DNA from: Lepus europaeus
Lineage: Eukaryota > Chordata > Mammalia > Lagomorpha > Leporidae
Direction: 5' to 3'
DNA: 64,000 nucleotides
Assembly: GCF_033115175.1 (NCBI RefSeq)
Contig: NC_084829.1
Coordinates: 16,070,496-16,134,495, forward strand
Shown: positions 59,290 through 64,000 of the stretch, piece after piece
Position numbering within the stretch: the first letter of the stretch is position 1
How the letters are laid out: every line of letters starts with the position of its first letter
Translations under genes and position numbers: made by a program
Notes under the pieces: model-generated
The model's input: the letters and a program-made list of their open reading frames with translations, nothing else
Told to the model about the DNA's origin: nothing
Database searches by the model: none

Positions 59290-60237
59290 ATGGAAACAAA
59301 CAACGGAAGTTCTGGGACAGACTTCATCCTTCTGGGGTTTTCTGACCGACCACAGTTACAGTGCCTCATCTCTGCAGTTGTCTTCATTTTCTATGTCGTG
59401 ACTTTGGTAGGAAACACAACCATCATCCTTGTGTCTTATCTGGATGCCCAGCTCCATACTCCCATGTATTTCTTCTTATCCAATCTGTCTTTTCTGGACC
59501 TCTGTTATACAACTAGCATTATCCCCCAGATGCTGGTAAATCTATGGGGTCCAAAGAAATCTATTACCTATGGAGGGTGTGTGCTCCAGTTTTTCTTTGC
59601 CCTTGACTTGGGAGCCACAGAATGTCTTCTCTTGGCTGTGATGGCCTATGACCGCTATGCTGCTGTCTGTCAACCTCTTCACTACACAGTAATCATGCAC
59701 CCTCAGCTATGCCAGAGGATGGTGCTGACTGCCTGGTTGGGAGGTCTTGGCAGTGCCTTAATTCTTTGTTCCTTGACTTTGAAGTTGCCAAGATGTGGGC
59801 ACAGGAAAGTGGATAATTTTTTCTGTGAGATGCCAGCCTTGATCAAGATGGCTTGTGTTTATTCAAAAGTAATTGAAATCATTGTCTTTACTCTTGGAGT
59901 GATATTTCTTCTAGTACCTCTATCATTAATTCTTATCTCATATGGAGTCATCGCTCAAGCTGTAATGAGGATCAAGTCAGCAGCAAGGTGGCGTAAGGTT
60001 CTAAATACATGTGGTTCCCACCTCACAGTCGTAACACTGTTTTATGGAACACTAATTTATATGTACATGAAGCCACAGAATAAGACATCTCAAGATGAAG
60101 GGAAGTTCTTCACTCTCTTTTACACAATTGTCACACCCAGTCTTAATCCTCTAATTTACACTTTAAGAAACAAAGATGTGAAGAGTGCAATGAAGAGAAT
60201 ACTATTGATTAAAATATGTTCATCAACATCATGTTAA
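59290..60237 (+). CDS. Olfactory receptor family 2 (OR2W/OR2G-like)
   Basis: A seven-transmembrane odorant receptor signalling through Golf; intact, 315 aa, single exon. In order: N-glycosylation site NGS at residues 5-7, GN at 41-42, PMYFFL at 58-63, Cys97, MAYDRYAAVC at 118-127, ECL2 cysteines, an SYG end to TM5, a KVLNTCGSHL-type TM6 start, and NPLIYTLRN in TM7. An upstream in-frame ATG at 59257 would add 11 residues, but the start at 59290 places METNNGSS at the usual OR N-terminus and spacing. It shares the LDLC.TTSI.PQMLVNLWGP block with OR2W1 at 26149, so the two are paralogues from local duplication, 33 kb apart on the same strand. It is closest in character to OR2W3/OR2G receptors. 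No specific orthologue could be named, and the ligand is unknown. Confidence 0.92.
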   Translation: METNNGSSGTDFILLGFSDRPQLQCLISAVVFIFYVVTLVGNTTIILVSYLDAQLHTPMYFFLSNLSFLDLCYTTSIIPQMLVNLWGPKKSITYGGCVLQFFFALDLGATECLLLAVMAYDRYAAVCQPLHYTVIMHPQLCQRMVLTAWLGGLGSALILCSLTLKLPRCGHRKVDNFFCEMPALIKMACVYSKVIEIIVFTLGVIFLLVPLSLILISYGVIAQAVMRIKSAARWRKVLNTCGSHLTVVTLFYGTLIYMYMKPQNKTSQDEGKFFTLFYTIVTPSLNPLIYTLRNKDVKSAMKRILLIKICSSTSC

Positions 60238-60970
60238 ATGGAAAAAATAAATTGCATTGTAAAGAGTTAAAGAAATATTAGCCTTTATTGACAGACACTG
60301 AATCTATTCATTTATTCAAAGGCCTTTATTGGGTGTTCCCTTTACCTGAAAATTTGTTCTGGGTACAAGGTTTAGCTTTGGAATTAAATAGGAAATGGAG
60401 AGAAATAATGAGATACAGATACAGATACATAAACAAAACACAATACATAAGCTGAAACAGCTTCAAAGATAATGGTAGATTACAGTTAAAAATATTATTT
60501 ATGAAATGCAGTAAATACAATAATAGACATATGCAAAAAGTATTGAGGAAAGATTTCATGTGAGCATCTATTTTGATGTAGAATGATACTGGAATCTGGT
60601 ATTTTTTCTTCTGAATTTTACTAATTTTATGAGAAGACACTCCTTCATTCACATGACATAGTTAGAGCAGCCTTATCATGGATATTAACTGCCTCCCAAC
60701 ACATATTCCATCTTCTGCCTCAAGTCTTCATAGGATATATGGCCCTTGTACTGTAAATTCCATTCCCTAGGCTGGATTCCACCATCACAATCCCAGGGAA
60801 ACAATGTAAACAACTTCTGGTCCACCTTTTTAAATACAAAACAGCTAATTACCATCACCTTCCTCGTGACCCTTGCTGTTGGCTTGAATGTAAAGGTGGA
60901 GGATACCTAGCTTTGACCATGCAAATGAAAAAAAAAAATCCTACGACAGAATGTAATGGTAAGATAAATG
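60238..60970. other. Downstream of second OR, unique
   Basis: A possible poly(A) signal (gaaaaaataaattg) lies at 60240-60253, directly after the stop. Otherwise nothing was recognised. Confidence 0.5.
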
Positions 60971-61272
60971 AGATCAGCCCTTATGCTTCTACCTGTGGCC
61001 CCAGTATCCCTGGTTCATGTCCTGGCTGCTCTGCTACAGGTCCAGCTCTCTGCTATGGCCTGGGAAAGCTGCAGAGGATGACTCAAGTGCTTGGCCATTG
61101 CGTCCACGTGGAAGACCTGGAGGATGCTCCTGATTCCTGGCTTCAGAGAGTCCCAGCCTCAGCCTTTGCAGCCATTTGGGGAGTGAACCAGTGGATAGAA
61201 GACCCCTCTCTCTGTCTCTCCCTCTCTCTGTAACACTGCCTTTCAAATAAATAAATAAATCTTTTTTAAAAA
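60971..61272 (+). mobile_element. CSINE, head eroded
   Basis: The body from 'ctgtggccccagtatccctggttc' and the tail 'aaataaataaataaatctttttt' are clear. The duplication gtaagataaatg is at 60959-60970 and 61273-61284. Confidence 0.9.
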
Positions 61273-61465
61273 GTAAGATAAATGCACATAAACCCCATTG
61301 AGAGGGTAACACCTTTGGATTATCACAGGGAAAAATCTTCTATATAGTGTAATATCAATTAAGCCAATATTTCAAGATCTTTCTGATGAAGTAATCAGCT
61401 CTTACCCTTATATGGCCTGAGAAGGAGTTTAGACTTAATTTGGAAGAGCATTGTGGTTCCTGGAT

Positions 61466-61625
61466 GAGAAGCACCAGCATCATGTAGCAACTTACTAAAA
61501 GACAAATTCCTAGACCTCACTCCAGAACCAGGTCAGCAATTTGAGGGAGGCTTAACAGTCTACCTTGTTTTCAAGATGCATTCCAGGAGATTCTGATCAG
61601 GCTAAAGTTTGGAAATCACTGTTGT
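61466..61625 (+). mobile_element. MER5-like hAT MITE remnant
   Basis: 'gaagcaccagcatcatgtagcaacttactaaaagacaaattcctagacctcac...gagattctgatcaggctaaagtttggaaatcactg' follows the MER5A layout, ending in the 'gagaaccactg'-type terminus. Confidence 0.65.
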
Positions 61626-61794
61626 AAGGAATATAGAGCAATCCTCCAGTGCTATGAACAGAAAACTAACAGAACATGGTTTTATGGATTTTAATAAGTT
61701 CCTTCTTGGCAGATATGTTTAAAAAAAATGGGTATGTTTCTTCAAATGCCCTAAATGTCAGATTCCAGATCAAGCCCCATCCGTGAAAGACTTA

Positions 61795-62123
61795 AAAAAG
61801 TTATTTATTTGAATGTCAGAGTTAGAGAGAGGGAAAGACAGAGAGCAAGATCTTCCATCTGGGGACTGCGCTGTGGCATAGCAGGTAAAGCTGCTGCCTG
61901 CAGTGCTGGCATCCTGTATGGGCACCGGTTCAAGTCGGCTGCTCCACTTCACATCCAGTTCTCTGCTATGACCTGAGAAAGCAGTAGAAGAAGACCCAAG
62001 TCCTTGGGTTCCTACACCTGTGTGGGAGACCCGGAAGAAGCTCCTGGCTTCTGGCTTTGGATCAGCATAGCTCTGACCATTGTGGCCAATTGGGGAGTGA
62101 ACCAACAGATGGAAGACCTCTCT

Positions 62124-62177
<54 letters not shown>

Positions 62178-62475
62178 CTCTTTCTCTCTCTGTGTAACTC
62201 TGACTTTCAAGTAAAGAAATAATAATCTTAAAAAAAAAAAAAGATCTTCCATCTGCCCATTCACTCCCCAGATAGCCTGGGCCAGGCTGAAGCCAGGAGC
62301 TTCATTCAGTTCTTCTACATGGTTGGCAGGGACTCAAGCACTTGGGCTGTCTCCCACTGCTTTTTCTAGGCCTTTAGCAGGGAATTAGATGGAGGCTGAG
62401 CAGCCAGGACACGAACTGCTGCCCTTATGTGGTGCCAGCATTGCAGGCGGCAGCTTTATCTGCTATGCCACAACG
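61795..62475 (-). mobile_element. CSINE, antisense, split by a second CSINE
   Basis: The tail part at 61795-61860 and body/head at 62241-62475 (ending 'gcagctttatctgctatgccacaac') are one antisense CSINE, interrupted by a + strand copy. Confidence 0.88.
61861..62240 (+). mobile_element. CSINE nested in antisense CSINE
   Basis: A full copy with (CT)n at 62118-62175. A perfect 14-bp duplication, aagatcttccatct, lies at 61847-61860 and 62241-62254. Confidence 0.93.
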
Positions 62476-62479
62476 TCAT

Positions 62480-63214
62480 ACCTCATAACAGATTTTTTTA
62501 ATCCCTCAATTGAAGTAATGAGGAAAATAAGACCTTTCACTTAAGTTTAGATCAAGTCATTGTAAAAGGTTAGTCCTTATTTAATACTGTATCCTTCTTC
62601 CACTTTAGCTTTATAATTTTTTTTCTCTCATTGGATGGTGATAGTAGATGATAATTGTTTGAAAGGGTGCTTGAAGCTTTAAATTGAAACAAAATATAGT
62701 AGTCTCATGGTTGTCTGCCATCTTCACATTATTTTACCTGTAAGTACAAATTCTGAAGAATTCTTGTACTGAAGAATAACCTAAGCCACTTCTCCATAAT
62801 TCAGCCATTTCAGAGATCTGAAAGCCTCTCTGTGAGTGAACTCTTCCCATTTATGATGAAAGACACCACCTGCATGAAATCATTGGAGAAAAAGGGTAGT
62901 AAGGTTTATTAATTCTCTTGAGTCACTGAACCTTATTGTTCTCAAATAGTCACACTAACACTATCATATCTATATTCTGACTCCTCTTTGCAGATGAATT
63001 TAAAATTGTCAATTATAAAAATCTTGGCAAAAATGAAGAACATGGGAGAGGATGGTGTTATCAGAGTATAAGGGAAAGCAAAAACATATAAGCACCTTGT
63101 GGTATTAAGGACCACAGAGAACAGGTACTCACAAATAGCATGGTGAAATTGTGGCCACTAAAAATAAATATGTTTCTTTGTGAGAAGGGCTGATCTCAAG
63201 TCTTGACAAGACTT
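62480..63214. other. Unique sequence, no feature seen
   Basis: No gene or repeat family was recognised. Confidence 0.5.
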
Positions 63215-63620
63215 TTTAATGGAGAAAATTTTGAATGTTCCCAAAACAGGAAAGCCCATTCACCCTACTTCTATTAAATAGAATACTGGAAGCTCCAGCT
63301 AGAGCCATGAAACAAGAGAAGGAAATTGAAAGCATCCAAATAGGAAAGCAGGAAGCTAATCTATACATTTTTGAAGAGGACATTATCATATGTATAGAAA
63401 ATTCTAAGAACTCATCCAAGCAACTTTTAGAACTAATAAATGAATTTGGTAACATTGTTTGATATAAAATCAACACACAAAAATCTGTATTGTTTCTATA
63501 AAATAACAAGAAACTATTAAAAGAAACCAAAAATACATCTTATTCACTATACCTATCAAAAATACTTAAGAAAAAATTTAACTGATGAAGCGAAAGAACC
63601 ATAGACTGGAAGCTATAATT
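63215..63620 (+). mobile_element. Ancient L1 RT-domain fragment
   Basis: It reads 'SPFTLLLLNRILEAPARAMKQEKEIESIQIGKQEANLYIFEEDIIICIENSKNSSKQLLELINEF' in pieces. This is the RT palm region, with FEED where FADD is expected. Stops follow from about 63460. It is diverged, as in old L1M elements. Confidence 0.8.
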
Positions 63621-63631
63621 AAAAAAAAAAA

Positions 63632-64000
63632 GACATTGACAAAAGATATTCCACGCTAACAGAAACCAAAAAAGAGCTGTTGTGGCCATCCTAATATCAG
63701 ACAAAATAGACTCTAACACAAAAACAGCTAAAAAAGGGTACTATGCAATGATTAAGGGATCAATACAACAGGAAGATGTGACTGTAATAAATGTATATGT
63801 ACCCAAATACAGGCAACTGGCCATTTAAAGGAAATGTTATTGGATATATAGAATACAATAATAATGGGGGACTTCAATACCCCACTTTCAGCAATGGACA
63901 GATCAACCAGACAGAAAATCAGCAAGGGAACAATATAGTTAATCGACACTATGGACCAAATAGACCTAACGTATATTTACGTAACTTTTCATCATACAGT
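63632..64000 (+). mobile_element. L1 endonuclease-domain fragment, runs off window
   Basis: L1 ORF2 endonuclease sequence ('VAILISDKIDSNTKTAKKG', 'TVINVYVPKY', 'MGDFNTPLSAMDRS') with a stop near 63826. It lies downstream of an RT fragment, so it must be a separate insertion or a rearranged copy. Confidence 0.85.

Noticed and set aside
1-64000. CRISPR array, operons or other prokaryotic systems
   Set aside because: All recurring sequence is explained by SINEs, LINEs, DNA transposons and microsatellites of a mammalian genome.

Overview
This is a mammalian intergenic and olfactory-receptor window, almost certainly from a leporid (rabbit-like) genome. Two things point there: roughly twenty copies or fragments of the tRNA-derived lagomorph CSINE (C-repeat), and many L1 copies ending in the same tail (G-rich polypurine tract, then a 'ctgtact..gaaatttatattcattaaataaaag' type terminus). 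No bacterial or phage features are present. Only two ordinary cellular genes are supported. Both are intact single-exon olfactory receptors on the + strand: an OR2W1 orthologue (26149-27102) and a second family-2 receptor, OR2W/OR2G-like (59290-60237). This pairing suggests the OR cluster next to the extended MHC class I region, which is where OR2W1 sits in human.

Layout. 1-4802: 3' part of an L1 with a decayed ORF2. 5062-7245: four CSINEs in unique sequence. 7867-21168: a four-level nest of L1-type elements. An old L1 3' end (E) contains a full-length L1 (D), which contains a composite L1-like element (A), which contains a 5'-truncated L1 (F). 21225-22075: an old MIR split by two CSINEs. 22076-28015: mostly unique DNA with OR2W1. 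29131-34080: an ancient L1 split by composite element B. 34124-36368: CSINEs and L1 remnants. 36661-38810: a CSINE and an antisense L1 (G). 39029-41375: CSINE, L2 and MER5 relics. 41688-46930: a long antisense L1 (H). 46957-52076: composite element C. 52091-56284: CSINEs, MIRs and unique DNA. 56285-58400: a dead mariner transposon carrying four CSINEs. 58400-60970: the second OR. 60971-64000: CSINEs, MER5 and two L1 fragments.

The most unusual content is a repeated composite retrotransposon present three times (A 9131-15114, B 29547-33657, C 46957-52076). Each has an L1 5'UTR with a YY1-like start and an L1 ORF1. Each then lacks ORF2 and carries 1.7-2.8 kb of non-L1 sequence instead, including a degenerate retrovirus-type zinc-knuckle segment, before ending in an L1 3'UTR and poly(A). 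Each copy has its own target-site duplication, so the composite was mobilised as a unit. It resembles a half-L1 (HAL1-type) non-autonomous element that has captured endogenous-retrovirus-like DNA. ORF1 of copy B is open over 345 codons.

Limits: repeat family names are from recognition of sequence character, not a database search. Element ends without a clear target-site duplication are approximate to tens of bases.
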